64,000 nucleotides of DNA from CALJFL01 sp963669435 (lineage in GTDB: Bacteria; Pseudomonadota; Gammaproteobacteria; Pseudomonadales; Halieaceae), in contig OY770025.1 in NCBI GenBank assembly GCA_963669435.1, positions 2,480,001 to 2,544,000 on the forward strand, in the 5' to 3' direction. The translations under genes were made by a program, and so were the position numbers. Shown piece by piece: positions 8,447-17,909 of the stretch (the stretch's first letter is position 1; each line of letters opens with the position of its first letter). The notes beneath the pieces were generated by a model that did not search any database, was not told the origin of the DNA, and saw only the letters and a list, made by a program, of their open reading frames with translations.

Positions 8447-10291
8447 ATGACACCCAGAATACAACGGCTATCGACCCGATTGGCCAACCAGATCGCTGCT
8501 GGAGAGGTTGTCGAAAGACCGGCATCAGTGGTCAAGGAGGTACTGGAGAACAGTCTGGATGCGCAGGCCACGCGTGTTGACGTGGATGTCGAGGCAGGTG
8601 GGAGCAAACTGATCCGCATTCGCGATAACGGTCTGGGCATCGATGCAGAAGACCTGCCGCTGGCAATGTCCCGTCACGCCACCAGTAAAATTGCCTCACT
8701 GGAAGACCTGGAGCAAGTGGCAAGCCTGGGTTTCCGCGGCGAGGCCCTGGCCAGCATAGGCTCGGTTTCCCGGCTCACGCTGACCAGTAATAGTAGTGAC
8801 GAGGGGAGTGAGGGCAGGGTGGCTGTGTGTGAGGGGCGCGAGATGGACGTGCAGTCCCGGCCGGCGCCACACCCGCAGGGCACCACGGTTGAGGTGCGCG
8901 ACCTGTTCTTCAACACGCCCGCACGACGCAAATTCCTGCGTACCGAAAAGACCGAATTCAAACACCTCGAGGAGGTGGTCAAAAGGTTGGCGCTGTCGCG
9001 GTTTGACGTCGGCTTCAGCCTGCGCCACAACAGCAAGGTTATTCACAATCTCAAGCCCGCCCAGGGAGAGAATGAGATCCGGCGCCGGGTGGCCGCCATC
9101 TGCGGCCCCGCTTTTATGGAGCAGGCAATATACCTGGAGACCGACGTGCCGGACTTCACACTCCGGGGTTGGGTGGGATTACCCACGTTCTCCCGCAGTC
9201 AGGCGGACCTGCAGTACTTTTTTGTCAACGGTCGGGTGATCAGGGACCGGCTGGTGAGCCATGCGGTCAAACAGGCCTATCGCGACGTGCTTTATCACGG
9301 CCGCCATCCGGCATTTGTGCTGTACCTTGATCTGGATCCCGGGCTGGTCGATGTCAATGTGCACCCCACCAAGCACGAGGTACGGTTTCGCGACGGCCGC
9401 ACTGTGCACAATTTTATTTTCAGCAGCTTGCATCGGGCGCTGGCCGATGTGCGTCCTGCCGACCAGTTCAGCGAGAACCGGATAGCCGTAGGAGAGGACG
9501 GCGCCGTTGACACGCGAACCGGGGAGATTCATAGCCAGGGTGGTCTTGCCTGGGGAGCGGTGGCGGAAGCTCCAGCCCAGAACCCGGGATACGGTCATAC
9601 TCCCGGTGTAACACCGGGCGCTGCCAGGGAGCAGGTCCGTAGTTACGCCCAGGTCCACCCGCCCCAGGCCGGTTCTGTACTGCCAGAGCAGGCCACTGAG
9701 GAGGAAGTCCCACCGCTGGGTTACGCGCTGGCCCAGTTACAGGGTGTTTATATTCTCGCCGAGAACGCGGCTGGCCTGGTCCTGGTTGATATGCACGCCG
9801 CCCATGAGCGCATTACCTACGAGCGTTTGAAGGCAGCGCGTGCCGCTGAGGGAATACGCAGTCAACCCCTGTTGGTGCCGCAGGCGGTGGCCGTTAGTCA
9901 GCGTGAGGTTGAGGTAGCGACGGAGAACGCGGCCGTGTTCGAACGATTGGGTTTGACCGTGAGCGTGGGTGGTGAAGAGAGCCTGTTGATTCGCGAAATC
10001 CCCGTGAGCCTGCGCGATTCTGACGTGGAGCAGTTGCTGCGCGATGTGCTGTCTGACCTGATCGAGTATGGCAGCACCGACCGTATCGAGGCGCACATCG
10101 ATGAAATTCTTTCTACCATGGCCTGCCATGGTTCCGTGCGGGCGAACCGACGCCTCACGGTGCCCGAGATGAATGCTTTGCTGCGTGACATGGAGGAGAC
10201 GGAGCGCGCTGGTCAGTGCAACCATGGCCGGCCTACCTGGACCCAACTCAGCCTCGACGAGCTGGACAAGCTGTTCATGCGTGGCCGCTAG
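8447..10291 (+). CDS. mutL: DNA mismatch repair protein MutL, endonuclease type
   Basis: 614 residues. MutL links MutS mismatch recognition to strand removal. The N-terminal GHKL ATPase shows ANQIAAGEVVERPASVVKE, DNGLGI and GFRGEALASI. The C-terminal half has DMHAAHERITYE, which fits the endonuclease motif DxHA(x)2E(x)4E, plus ACHGSVRA and CNHGRPT near the end, the other metal-site motifs. E. coli MutL lacks these and relies on MutH, so this organism probably uses a nicking MutL. A low-complexity linker lies at about 345-425. The start is 7 bases after the amiB stop. Confidence 0.97.
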   Translation: MTPRIQRLSTRLANQIAAGEVVERPASVVKEVLENSLDAQATRVDVDVEAGGSKLIRIRDNGLGIDAEDLPLAMSRHATSKIASLEDLEQVASLGFRGEALASIGSVSRLTLTSNSSDEGSEGRVAVCEGREMDVQSRPAPHPQGTTVEVRDLFFNTPARRKFLRTEKTEFKHLEEVVKRLALSRFDVGFSLRHNSKVIHNLKPAQGENEIRRRVAAICGPAFMEQAIYLETDVPDFTLRGWVGLPTFSRSQADLQYFFVNGRVIRDRLVSHAVKQAYRDVLYHGRHPAFVLYLDLDPGLVDVNVHPTKHEVRFRDGRTVHNFIFSSLHRALADVRPADQFSENRIAVGEDGAVDTRTGEIHSQGGLAWGAVAEAPAQNPGYGHTPGVTPGAAREQVRSYAQVHPPQAGSVLPEQATEEEVPPLGYALAQLQGVYILAENAAGLVLVDMHAAHERITYERLKAARAAEGIRSQPLLVPQAVAVSQREVEVATENAAVFERLGLTVSVGGEESLLIREIPVSLRDSDVEQLLRDVLSDLIEYGSTDRIEAHIDEILSTMACHGSVRANRRLTVPEMNALLRDMEETERAGQCNHGRPTWTQLSLDELDKLFMRGR

Positions 10292-10302
10292 GGCGACTCA
10301 AA

Positions 10303-11268
10303 GTGGCCAAGCCCCTGTTGATCTGTCTGTTGGGACCGACTGCATCCGGGAAAACCGATCTGGCGGTGTCGCTGGCGCAGGCGCTTGATGCTGAGCTAAT
10401 CAGCGTCGATTCAGCCCTGGTGTATCGCGGCCTGGATATCGGTAGTGCCAAACCCGACTTTCCGCACCACCTCGTTGATATCCGCGATCCCCAGGAAGTG
10501 TATTCCGCGGCAGATTTTGTTGGCGACACCAGTGCGCTGGTGGCCGATATCACGGCCCGAGGGAAAACACCCTTGCTGGTGGGCGGTACCATGCTCTACT
10601 TTAAGGCCTACCTGCAAGGGCTGTCAGAAATGCCGGCTGCTGACCCGGAAATCCGGGCCGAGATCGAGGCAGAGGCCCGCAAAGCAGGCTGGCCCCGCCT
10701 GCACAGTGAATTGGCCCGAGTTGACCCCTTGTCGGCAGAGCGGATACATCCCAATCACTCCCAGCGCATTGGCCGAGCCCTGGAAGTTTTTCGTTCCAGC
10801 GGAGTGTCGATGAGTACCTGGCAACAGGCGGAGCCGCCGCACGACCTCCCATCCAAACGGTATCGCGTCTTGCAGCTTGCTATTTGTCCCCAGGATCGTG
10901 GCGTTTTGCACGAGCGCATAGCAAAACGGTTTCACCAGATGATGGCGCAGGGGTTTCTCGAGGAGGTGCGCTGCCTGTACCAAGAGTATGGCGAGCATAG
11001 GGATCTACCGGCTCTGCGAGCGGTTGGATACCGACAGCTTTGGCAGCATTTGAGCGGTGAAATCCAGCTCGAGGAGGCCGTGGAGCGGGGCATTGCCGCC
11101 ACCCGGCAGTTAGCCAAGCGACAGTTGACCTGGCTACGAAAATGGCCCGATCTGCAGTGGATTTGTACGGATGATGCGGGGAACGTGGTGGAAACCACGC
11201 TGTCACACTCCAGGGGGGCGGATTCTTTGCGGAATCCGGTTGATCTGGTCTTGAACTATTTGACGTAA
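10303..11268 (+). CDS. miaA: tRNA dimethylallyltransferase
   Basis: 321 residues from the GTG at 10303, 11 bases after the mutL stop; the ATG at 10216 in the same frame lies inside mutL and would add 29 unrelated residues. MiaA transfers the dimethylallyl group to A37 of tRNAs reading UNN codons. GPTASGKT is the P-loop, and VDSALVYRGLDIGSAKP and the VGGTMLYFKAYLQGL stretch are family motifs. It is followed by hfq, as in most gammaproteobacteria. Confidence 0.96.
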   Translation: MAKPLLICLLGPTASGKTDLAVSLAQALDAELISVDSALVYRGLDIGSAKPDFPHHLVDIRDPQEVYSAADFVGDTSALVADITARGKTPLLVGGTMLYFKAYLQGLSEMPAADPEIRAEIEAEARKAGWPRLHSELARVDPLSAERIHPNHSQRIGRALEVFRSSGVSMSTWQQAEPPHDLPSKRYRVLQLAICPQDRGVLHERIAKRFHQMMAQGFLEEVRCLYQEYGEHRDLPALRAVGYRQLWQHLSGEIQLEEAVERGIAATRQLAKRQLTWLRKWPDLQWICTDDAGNVVETTLSHSRGADSLRNPVDLVLNYLT

Positions 11269-11296
11269 ACCCCAATGTAGTATGCTGTTGGTGTTC

Positions 11297-11302
11297 TATA
11301 AT
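11297..11302 (+). promoter_or_regulatory. candidate -10 box for hfq
   Basis: A perfect TATAAT lies in the miaA-hfq gap, 121 bases before the hfq ATG, leaving a long leader. No good -35 box is seen at standard spacing. Hfq often has its own promoters in this position in related bacteria. Confidence 0.35.
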
Positions 11303-11423
11303 GAGTCCAGCGGTACCGAGGGCCCATTGTTTTTCCCCGTCAGGGCATAGTTATGTCGGGGAGAGGATAAGAGGCCAGTTTTACTTTTTTCGGCTCCATT
11401 TGAGCCTAGTGTAGGAGATAGCT

Positions 11424-11678
11424 ATGTCAAAAGGGCACACGCTACAAGACCCTTACCTGAATATTCTGCGTAAGGAACGAGTTCCGGTTTCCATTTATCT
11501 GGTTAATGGCATTAAGTTGCAGGGGCAGATCGAGTCTTTCGACCAATTTGTTGTGCTGCTCAAGAATACGGTTAGCCAGATGGTCTACAAGCATGCAATT
11601 TCCACCGTGGTGCCTTCGCGCGTGGTGAGAATACCCATGCAGAACCCACCTGATGAGGACGGCGGTGACGATAGCTGA
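11424..11678 (+). CDS. hfq: RNA chaperone Hfq
   Basis: 84 residues. It is the hexameric Sm-like chaperone for small RNAs. The Sm1 core (LQDPYLNILRKERVPVSIYLV, NGIKLQGQI, FDQFVVLL) and the Sm2 signature VYKHAISTVVPSR are intact. The C-terminal tail is short and acidic (DEDGGDD), unlike the long E. coli tail. A GTAGGAGA site precedes the ATG. Confidence 0.98.
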   Translation: MSKGHTLQDPYLNILRKERVPVSIYLVNGIKLQGQIESFDQFVVLLKNTVSQMVYKHAISTVVPSRVVRIPMQNPPDEDGGDDS

Positions 11679-11737
11679 GTTCACTGGCGGCGGTGCATGC
11701 CGCCGCGACCGTATCTTAGCGAAACGCCGAGGTAGTA

Positions 11738-13018
11738 TTGTTTTTTGAACGACCCGATTCCGGGGAGCGCGCTGTGCTCGTTCACCTGAATCTAAGCAGC
11801 GAAGCCGAGCGTGAGGACCCACGGGAATTTGAGGAACTGGTGCTTTCTGCCGGTGGGGATCCCGTGTCTTATGTTATGGGTGTGCGCGAGGCGCCGCACC
11901 CGAGAACATTTGTGGGCAGCGGCAAGCTCGCTGAGATAGCTGACGAGGTACGGCTGCACGACGCAGAGATTGTCATGTTCAATCACGCTCTGAGCCCCAG
12001 TCAGGAACGTAACCTGGAGCAAGAGCTGGAGTGTCGGGTGCTGGACCGCACGGGCCTGATTCTCGATATTTTCGCTCAGCGAGCCCGGACGCACGAAGGC
12101 AAGCTGCAGGTAGAGTTGGCGCAACTGGAACATATGAGTACCCGCCTGGTGCGGGGCTGGACCCACCTCGAACGCCAGAAGGGCGGTATCGGCTTGCGCG
12201 GCCCGGGTGAAACCCAGCTGGAAACTGACCGGCGTTTGCTACGCGCCCGTATTAAATCCATTACCGCACGGCTGGGTAAAGTGGAAAGACAGCGCGATCA
12301 GGGTCGCCGTTCACGTCGGCGTGCTGAGATTCCAACCGTATCCCTGGTCGGGTACACCAATGCCGGAAAATCCACCTTGTTCAATCGTGTGACAGCGGCT
12401 GAGGTATATGTTGCCGATCAGTTGTTCGCAACCCTGGATCCAACGTTGCGCAAGCTCGACCTTGAATATGCAGGCGCTGTGATCCTCGCTGACACGGTTG
12501 GGTTCATCGCCCACCTTCCGCATAAGCTGGTAGATGCGTTCAAAGCGACCCTGGAAGAGACCCGCAATGCGGATTTGTTGCTACATGTGATAGATGCAGC
12601 CACTGATGAACGAGACGAGAATATCTTTCAGGTTGACGAGGTGCTTGCCGAAATCGGCGCCCAGGATATTCCCCAGTTGCGGGTGTACAACAAGATCGAT
12701 CTACTGGAAAACGCTGCGCGTATAGACCGCGACGCGGAAGGGCGGCCTGAGCGCGTGTGGTTAAGTGCGGCAACCGGAGACGGACTGGAACTGTTGCTGC
12801 AAGCAATTACCGAATTGGTGGGCCAGGACATGGTTTCGGAAAGCCTGACCCTGGAACCGCGGCAGGGTAAGCTACGTGCCGCCCTATATCGGTTGGGTGC
12901 CGTGGAAAATGAGCAACATGGAGACGATGGCCTTGCCCACCTGCAGGTGCGCTTGCCTCGCTCTGACTGGAATCGACTGATGTCGGCTGAGCAGGGCTCT
13001 ACCAGCATCAAAATCTGA
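11738..13018 (+). CDS. hflX: ribosome-splitting GTPase HflX
   Basis: 426 residues from a TTG at 11738 preceded by GAGGTA; the resulting N-terminus MFFERPDSGERAVLVHL matches the usual HflX start. HflX separates stalled 70S ribosomes under stress. The N-terminal HflX domain ends in the coiled GKVERQRDQGRRSRRR linker, followed by the GTPase domain with GYTNAGKST (G1), DTVGFI (G3) and NKIDLL (G4). It lies 60 bases after hfq and 32 before hflK, the standard order. Confidence 0.95.
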   Translation: MFFERPDSGERAVLVHLNLSSEAEREDPREFEELVLSAGGDPVSYVMGVREAPHPRTFVGSGKLAEIADEVRLHDAEIVMFNHALSPSQERNLEQELECRVLDRTGLILDIFAQRARTHEGKLQVELAQLEHMSTRLVRGWTHLERQKGGIGLRGPGETQLETDRRLLRARIKSITARLGKVERQRDQGRRSRRRAEIPTVSLVGYTNAGKSTLFNRVTAAEVYVADQLFATLDPTLRKLDLEYAGAVILADTVGFIAHLPHKLVDAFKATLEETRNADLLLHVIDAATDERDENIFQVDEVLAEIGAQDIPQLRVYNKIDLLENAARIDRDAEGRPERVWLSAATGDGLELLLQAITELVGQDMVSESLTLEPRQGKLRAALYRLGAVENEQHGDDGLAHLQVRLPRSDWNRLMSAEQGSTSIKI

Positions 13019-13050
13019 TAGAATTTCGCGACTTTTATTGGGAGTAAATT

Positions 13051-14193
13051 ATGGCCTGGAATGAACCGGGTGGCGGTGACAACAAACCCAGGGACCCCTG
13101 GGGTGGTGGTGACCAGGGCCCGCCAGACCTCGACGAGGCACTGAAAAAGCTACAGGAGAAACTGGGTGGCCTGTTTGGCGGCGGCGGTGGCGCCGGCAGT
13201 GGCGGCGTGTCTGGCGCATTGATTGGCGTAGTCGCTGTCGTTGCCCTGATTGTCTGGGCGGCCATGGGTCTGTATACCATCGACGAGCAGGAGCGGGGTG
13301 TCGTACTCAGGTTTGGTAAATACCACGAGACCGTACAGCCGGGCCTGCAATGGAACCCGCCGCTGATCGATGAAGTCACCATTATCAACACGACACGTGT
13401 GCGTGAGGCCAAGTTTCGGGAAATCATGCTGACCCAGGACGAGAACATTGTTGAAGTCGCCCTGTCTGCACAGTACGTGATCGACAACCCGGAAGACTTC
13501 GTACTCAAGGTCAAGGATCCTGAAACATCATTGTCGCATGCGGTAAAGAGTGCGCTACGGCATGTGGTGGGTGGTACCACCATGGACCTGGTATTGACTG
13601 AGGGTCGTGCGCAGATCGCGGTCGAGGTAAAAGAGCGACTCCAGGTCTATCTGAATTCTTACGAGACAGGAATCCTGGTGAGCACGGTCAACGTCGATGA
13701 ATCGAAACCGCCGAATCAGGTGCAGGCGGCATTTGATGACGTGATTAAGGCCCGAGAAGATGAGGAGCGGGTTAAGAATGAAGCCCAGGCTTATGCCAAC
13801 GGTATTGTGCCTGAGGCCCGCGGTTCGGCGCAGCGCCAGATTGAAGAGGCAAGCGCTTATCGGGAACAGGTGATCGCCAACGCTCAGGGTGAGGCAGAGC
13901 GGTTCAATCAGTTGTTGGCGGAATACCAAAAAGCACCTGCAGTGACCCGTGAACGGCTTTATCTGGATGCGGTACAAGCCGTGTATTCCAACACCAGTAA
14001 GGTCATGGTTGATGTTGAAGGGGGCAATAACGTGATGTACCTACCTCTGGATAAGATGGCACCGGCCACCGGTGCGCGCGCCACCCGGGAAATCAAGATT
14101 GATAGCAGCAATATTCGTGAGTTGACCAACGCGGTAACCGAGCAACTGCGGCGGGATGCCGCCGTCAGCGGTACCCGTGGAGGAGGGCGTTAA
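13051..14193 (+). CDS. hflK: FtsH protease regulator HflK
   Basis: 380 residues. With HflC it forms a membrane cage around the FtsH protease. A Gly/Asp/Pro-rich cytoplasmic N-terminus (1-54) is followed by one membrane segment (about 55-74) and the SPFH/band-7 domain starting at YTIDEQERGVVLRFGK. The C-terminal part is a long Ala/Glu-rich helix. The stop directly abuts the hflC start. Confidence 0.96.
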   Translation: MAWNEPGGGDNKPRDPWGGGDQGPPDLDEALKKLQEKLGGLFGGGGGAGSGGVSGALIGVVAVVALIVWAAMGLYTIDEQERGVVLRFGKYHETVQPGLQWNPPLIDEVTIINTTRVREAKFREIMLTQDENIVEVALSAQYVIDNPEDFVLKVKDPETSLSHAVKSALRHVVGGTTMDLVLTEGRAQIAVEVKERLQVYLNSYETGILVSTVNVDESKPPNQVQAAFDDVIKAREDEERVKNEAQAYANGIVPEARGSAQRQIEEASAYREQVIANAQGEAERFNQLLAEYQKAPAVTRERLYLDAVQAVYSNTSKVMVDVEGGNNVMYLPLDKMAPATGARATREIKIDSSNIRELTNAVTEQLRRDAAVSGTRGGGR

Positions 14194-14194
14194 G

Positions 14195-15070
14195 ATGTCT
14201 GCACGCAACGTAGTACTTATTCTCTTGGCGGTTGCAGTCCTGTTTGTGGCCAGCAACTCACTGTTTGTTATTAAAGAGACCGAGCGGGCAGTTTTGCTCC
14301 AGTTCGGTGAGGTCGTTAACCCGGATATTCCCCCGGGGCTCGACTGGAAAATTCCCTTCGTGAACAACGTTCGCAGGTTTGATGGCCGTATTTTGACGGT
14401 TGACTCACCACCAGAGCGATTCTTCACCCAGGAACAGAAGGCGCTGATGGTCGATTCCTACGCCAAGTTCCGTGTGTCTGATACAGCCAAGTATTACACC
14501 GCGACCAGTGGTGATGAAAGCAGGGCGCGAAGGCTGCTAGCGCAGCGGATCAATGACGGCCTGCGTAACCAGGTCGCGGTGCGTACCATTCAGGAGGTTG
14601 TCAGCGGTGAGCGCGACGAACTCATGGCGGATCTTATGGCCGGTCTCGATCAATTGACTCAGGATGAGCTTGGTGTTGTGCTCATTGATGTCAGGGTGAA
14701 ACAAATCGATCTGCCCGATGATGTGTCTGACTCTGTCTATCGGCGCATGAATGCCGAACGCGAAAAAGAAGCGCGCGAGCATCGTTCACAGGGCCAGGAG
14801 CTAGCCGAAGGTATCCGCGCTGCTGCCGACCGTGAAGTGACGGTAATCAAGGCGAACGCCTATCGTGACGCTGAAGAAATTCGCGGTGAGGGCGATGCAG
14901 AGGCCACGCGCGTCTATGCCGATGCCTTCAACCAGGACCCGGAATTTTACTCTTTCACACGCAGCCTGCGTGCCTATCAGGACTCGTTCCAGGGCTCCGG
15001 GGATATGTTGCTGTTGCAGCCCGATAGCGAGTTTTTCCGCTACCTGAAGGACCCCAAGGGCGGCAACTAA
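14195..15070 (+). CDS. hflC: FtsH protease regulator HflC
   Basis: 291 residues from the ATG at 14195, one base after the hflK TAA, with GGAGGAGGG upstream. It has a signal-anchor helix (NVVLILLAVAVLFVASNSLFV), an SPFH domain (IKETERAVLLQFGE) and an Ala/Arg/Glu-rich helix. It is the partner of HflK in the FtsH-regulating complex. Confidence 0.96.
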   Translation: MSARNVVLILLAVAVLFVASNSLFVIKETERAVLLQFGEVVNPDIPPGLDWKIPFVNNVRRFDGRILTVDSPPERFFTQEQKALMVDSYAKFRVSDTAKYYTATSGDESRARRLLAQRINDGLRNQVAVRTIQEVVSGERDELMADLMAGLDQLTQDELGVVLIDVRVKQIDLPDDVSDSVYRRMNAEREKEAREHRSQGQELAEGIRAAADREVTVIKANAYRDAEEIRGEGDAEATRVYADAFNQDPEFYSFTRSLRAYQDSFQGSGDMLLLQPDSEFFRYLKDPKGGN

Positions 15071-15118
15071 TCAGCAAAATTGACAGGTGCGATCTGCACC
15101 GTCTGTGATAGAATTCTG

Positions 15119-15169
15119 CAACCGTGGGATTCGGCGTTTGACCCACAAACGCCGGACCTGCGGTTTTTT
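15119..15169 (+). terminator. hairpin with T-run after hflC
   Basis: GGCGTTTG at 15133-15140 pairs with CAAACGCC at 15146-15153 around a 5-nt loop. A looser outer pairing, AACCG with CGGTT, encloses it and runs into six Ts at 15164-15169. It would end or attenuate hflC transcription before the DUF2065-hisZ-purA genes. A perfect TTGACA at 15080-15085 followed 18 bases later by TGTGAT hints at a promoter in the same gap. Confidence 0.5.
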
Positions 15170-15193
15170 GTGTCAGGTCGACCGTGAGGCAGT

Positions 15194-15385
15194 ATGGATT
15201 TTTGGCAAGTGCTCCCGGTGGCCATGGCACTGGTATTTGTAATCGAAGGCATGCTCCCTTTTATCAGCCCGGGGCGCTGGCGAAACGCCGTGGCGCAGGT
15301 AGCCCAGCTTGAGGATCGTGTGATCCGGCTTTTTGGCCTTGGCAGCATGTTATTCGGGCTTTTGATCTTGTATCTGGTGAACTGA
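15194..15385 (+). CDS. DUF2065 small membrane protein (YjeT type)
   Basis: 63 residues with two hydrophobic helices (about 5-25 and 46-62) joined by a basic/acidic loop (RWRNAVAQVAQLEDRVIRLFG). It matches the DUF2065/YjeT family found between hflC and purA in many gammaproteobacteria; its function is unknown. Its stop overlaps the hisZ start (TGATG), so the two are translationally coupled. Confidence 0.85.
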   Translation: MDFWQVLPVAMALVFVIEGMLPFISPGRWRNAVAQVAQLEDRVIRLFGLGSMLFGLLILYLVN

Positions 15386-16548
15386 TGTCCACAGTCGACC
15401 GATGGCAGCTTCCCGATGGAATAGAAGAGGTTCTGCCCGCTCAGGCAGAAACCGTCGAGCACCTGCGACGGGAACTGCTGGACCTCTATCGCTCCTGGGG
15501 TTACCAACTGGTTATTCCGCCGCTCATGGAATTCACCGAGTCCCTGCTGGTTGGTCTGGGCGCCGACCTGGATATTCTCACATTCAAAATGACCGACCAG
15601 GTAAGTGGCCGGGCGCTGGGTGTGCGCGCTGACATCGCGCCGCAGGTGGCTCGCATTGACGCGCACAGTCTGGCGGAGGAAGGGGTAACCCGCCTCTGTT
15701 ATGCCGGTTCGACCCTGCACACGCGCCCCAAGACCTTGATGGCCTCCCGTTCGCCGATTCAGTTGGGGGCTGAGCTGTACGGTGATGGCAGTCTCGCTGC
15801 CGACATGGAAGTGATTCGCCTGATGTTGACCACGCTGGAGACCTGCGGGCTACAAGATATCACCCTCGACCTTGGCCATATCGGTATTTACCAGGCCGTG
15901 CTTGCCTGCGCGGAACTGACAGAGAGCGCGGAGACTGCAGTGTTCGATGCCCTGCAGCGAAAGTCGCGCCCGGACCTGGAGCTCGCGCTTGCAGGCGTAC
16001 CCGCGAAGGCAGCGGAACCCATACTGGCGCTGATTGATCTGCACGGCGAAGATACGGTGCTCGATCGCGCCCGCGACACCTACGCGCAGTCGGCGCCGGC
16101 CGCACTACCGGCGATTGATGCGCTCGCAGCTGTGGCGGCAGATGTCCGACAGCTGCGCCCGGACATTTCCATTTATTTTGACCTGGCTGAACTGCGTGGA
16201 ATGCATTACCACACCGGTATTGTGTTCGCAGCGTATCTGCCCGGCCACGGTCAGGCGCTTGCCAATGGTGGCCGCTACGATGATGTCGGCAAGGTATATG
16301 GACGTGCGCGGCCCGCCACTGGTTTTTCAGCGGATCTCAAGGCGCTGATGAAGCTGACGGGTTCCAGCCCGTGCACCGCAGGCGCGATCAGCCTGCCCGA
16401 TGTCCGTGATGACGCGCTGGAAACAGTCGCGGCCGATCTGCGTGCCGCCGGGGAGATCGTTATCAATTGTCCGTCAGGCCAGCACAGCGACCGCTGTGAT
16501 CGCCAGTTGGTTCGGGAAGAAGGGGTCTGGGTCGTCAGACCTCTGTAA
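15385..16548 (+). CDS. hisZ: ATP phosphoribosyltransferase regulatory subunit HisZ
   Basis: 387 residues. HisZ is a catalytically dead histidyl-tRNA-synthetase paralogue that allosterically controls the short form of HisG, the first enzyme of histidine synthesis. The class II fold is recognisable (WQLPDGIEEVLPAQAETVEHLRR, RADIAPQVARIDA, ANGGRYDDVG), and the C-terminal anticodon-binding domain of true HisRS is absent. hisG is not in this window. It is coupled to the DUF2065 gene and followed by purA after 30 bases. Confidence 0.95.
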   Translation: MSTVDRWQLPDGIEEVLPAQAETVEHLRRELLDLYRSWGYQLVIPPLMEFTESLLVGLGADLDILTFKMTDQVSGRALGVRADIAPQVARIDAHSLAEEGVTRLCYAGSTLHTRPKTLMASRSPIQLGAELYGDGSLAADMEVIRLMLTTLETCGLQDITLDLGHIGIYQAVLACAELTESAETAVFDALQRKSRPDLELALAGVPAKAAEPILALIDLHGEDTVLDRARDTYAQSAPAALPAIDALAAVAADVRQLRPDISIYFDLAELRGMHYHTGIVFAAYLPGHGQALANGGRYDDVGKVYGRARPATGFSADLKALMKLTGSSPCTAGAISLPDVRDDALETVAADLRAAGEIVINCPSGQHSDRCDRQLVREEGVWVVRPL

Positions 16549-16578
16549 CAACAAGTTTGCAAAACGAGCATTAGATCA

Positions 16579-17874
16579 ATGAGTAGAAACGTAGTCGTTC
16601 TCGGTACCCAGTGGGGTGATGAGGGCAAGGGCAAGATCGTCGACCTGCTGACCGACCAGGCCAGTGCCGTGGTGCGCTTTCAGGGCGGTCACAACGCCGG
16701 TCACACCCTGGTCATCGATGGTGAGAAAACGGTATTGCACCTCATTCCATCCGGCATTCTGCGCGAGGGCGTTCAGTGCCTGATCGGTAACGGGGTGGTG
16801 TTGTCCCCCGAGGCGCTGCTGAAGGAAATGGCCGAGCTCGAAAAGCAGGGCGTTCCCGCGCGTGAACGCTTGAAGATTTCACCGGCCTGCCCCCTGATCC
16901 TGCCCTACCACATCGCGCTGGATCAGGCTCGTGAAGCGAAGCGCGGCAATGAGAAGATCGGTACCACCGGGCGAGGTATTGGGCCGGCCTACGAGGACAA
17001 GGTGGCGCGGCGCGGTCTGCGCCTGGGGGATCTCAAAGACGAACAGCGCTTTGGGCGTCGCCTCCGGGAAGTGCTGGATTACCATAATTTCCAACTCCAG
17101 CATTACTACCACGTGGAACCGATGGATTACGAGGAAGTGTTGGCGTCGACGCTTGAGATGGGCGCCCAGCTGCTGCCGATGATGGCTGATGTTACCGCAC
17201 TCCTTCACGAGTACCGGGGCAAAGATGGCAATATCATGTTTGAGGGCGCCCAGGGCTCCCTGCTGGATATAGATCACGGCACCTACCCATTCGTCACCAG
17301 CTCCAATACCACCGCGGGTGGTACCGCGACCGGTTCTGGATTTGGCCCCCTTTACCTTGATTATGTGCTGGGTATTACCAAGGCTTACACCACCCGCGTG
17401 GGCTCTGGCCCTTTTCCGACTGAGTTGTTTGACGATACCGGCGCACACCTGGCATCGAAGGGGCATGAGTTTGGCGCGACCACGGGCAGACCGAGACGCT
17501 GTGGATGGTTCGACGCGGTGGCGCTGCGCAATGCGGTCAATATCAATTCGGTGAGTGGCCTGTGTTTGACCAAGCTCGATGTACTCGACGGCCTCGAATC
17601 CATCCAGATTTGTGTTGGCTATGCCTGCGCTGACGGCAAACCTGTGCCTAACCCGGTTGATTCAGATGACTACGAGGGGCTACATCCCGTCTATGAAGAA
17701 GTCCCGGGTTGGTCCGGCTCGACCGTAGGCGCGAAGTCTTTGGACGAGCTGCCAGGTGAAGCGAGGGCTTACATAGAGAAGATCGAGGAGGTGGTCGGCG
17801 CCCCCATCGATATCATTTCAACCGGCCCGGACCGGGTCGAAACGATCATTCTGCGACACCCGTTTAGTGGCTGA
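16579..17874 (+). CDS. purA: adenylosuccinate synthetase
   Basis: 431 residues, the standard length. It makes adenylosuccinate from IMP, aspartate and GTP in AMP synthesis. The GTP-binding loop GDEGKGK is at the N-terminus; GGHNAGHT, GRGIGPAYEDK, EGAQGSLLDIDHGTYPFVTSSN and TTGRPRRCGW are all present. Confidence 0.98.
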   Translation: MSRNVVVLGTQWGDEGKGKIVDLLTDQASAVVRFQGGHNAGHTLVIDGEKTVLHLIPSGILREGVQCLIGNGVVLSPEALLKEMAELEKQGVPARERLKISPACPLILPYHIALDQAREAKRGNEKIGTTGRGIGPAYEDKVARRGLRLGDLKDEQRFGRRLREVLDYHNFQLQHYYHVEPMDYEEVLASTLEMGAQLLPMMADVTALLHEYRGKDGNIMFEGAQGSLLDIDHGTYPFVTSSNTTAGGTATGSGFGPLYLDYVLGITKAYTTRVGSGPFPTELFDDTGAHLASKGHEFGATTGRPRRCGWFDAVALRNAVNINSVSGLCLTKLDVLDGLESIQICVGYACADGKPVPNPVDSDDYEGLHPVYEEVPGWSGSTVGAKSLDELPGEARAYIEKIEEVVGAPIDIISTGPDRVETIILRHPFSG

Positions 17875-17909
17875 GCTGCTGCGGGTGTTGTTCGGCTTTT
17901 GTGGCTGAC

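Noticed and set aside
15067..15720. Long minus-strand frames over hisZ, mutL, amiB, purA and other genes
   Set aside because: They lie opposite well-supported genes in a GC-rich genome where antisense frames stay open by chance, and they match no family.
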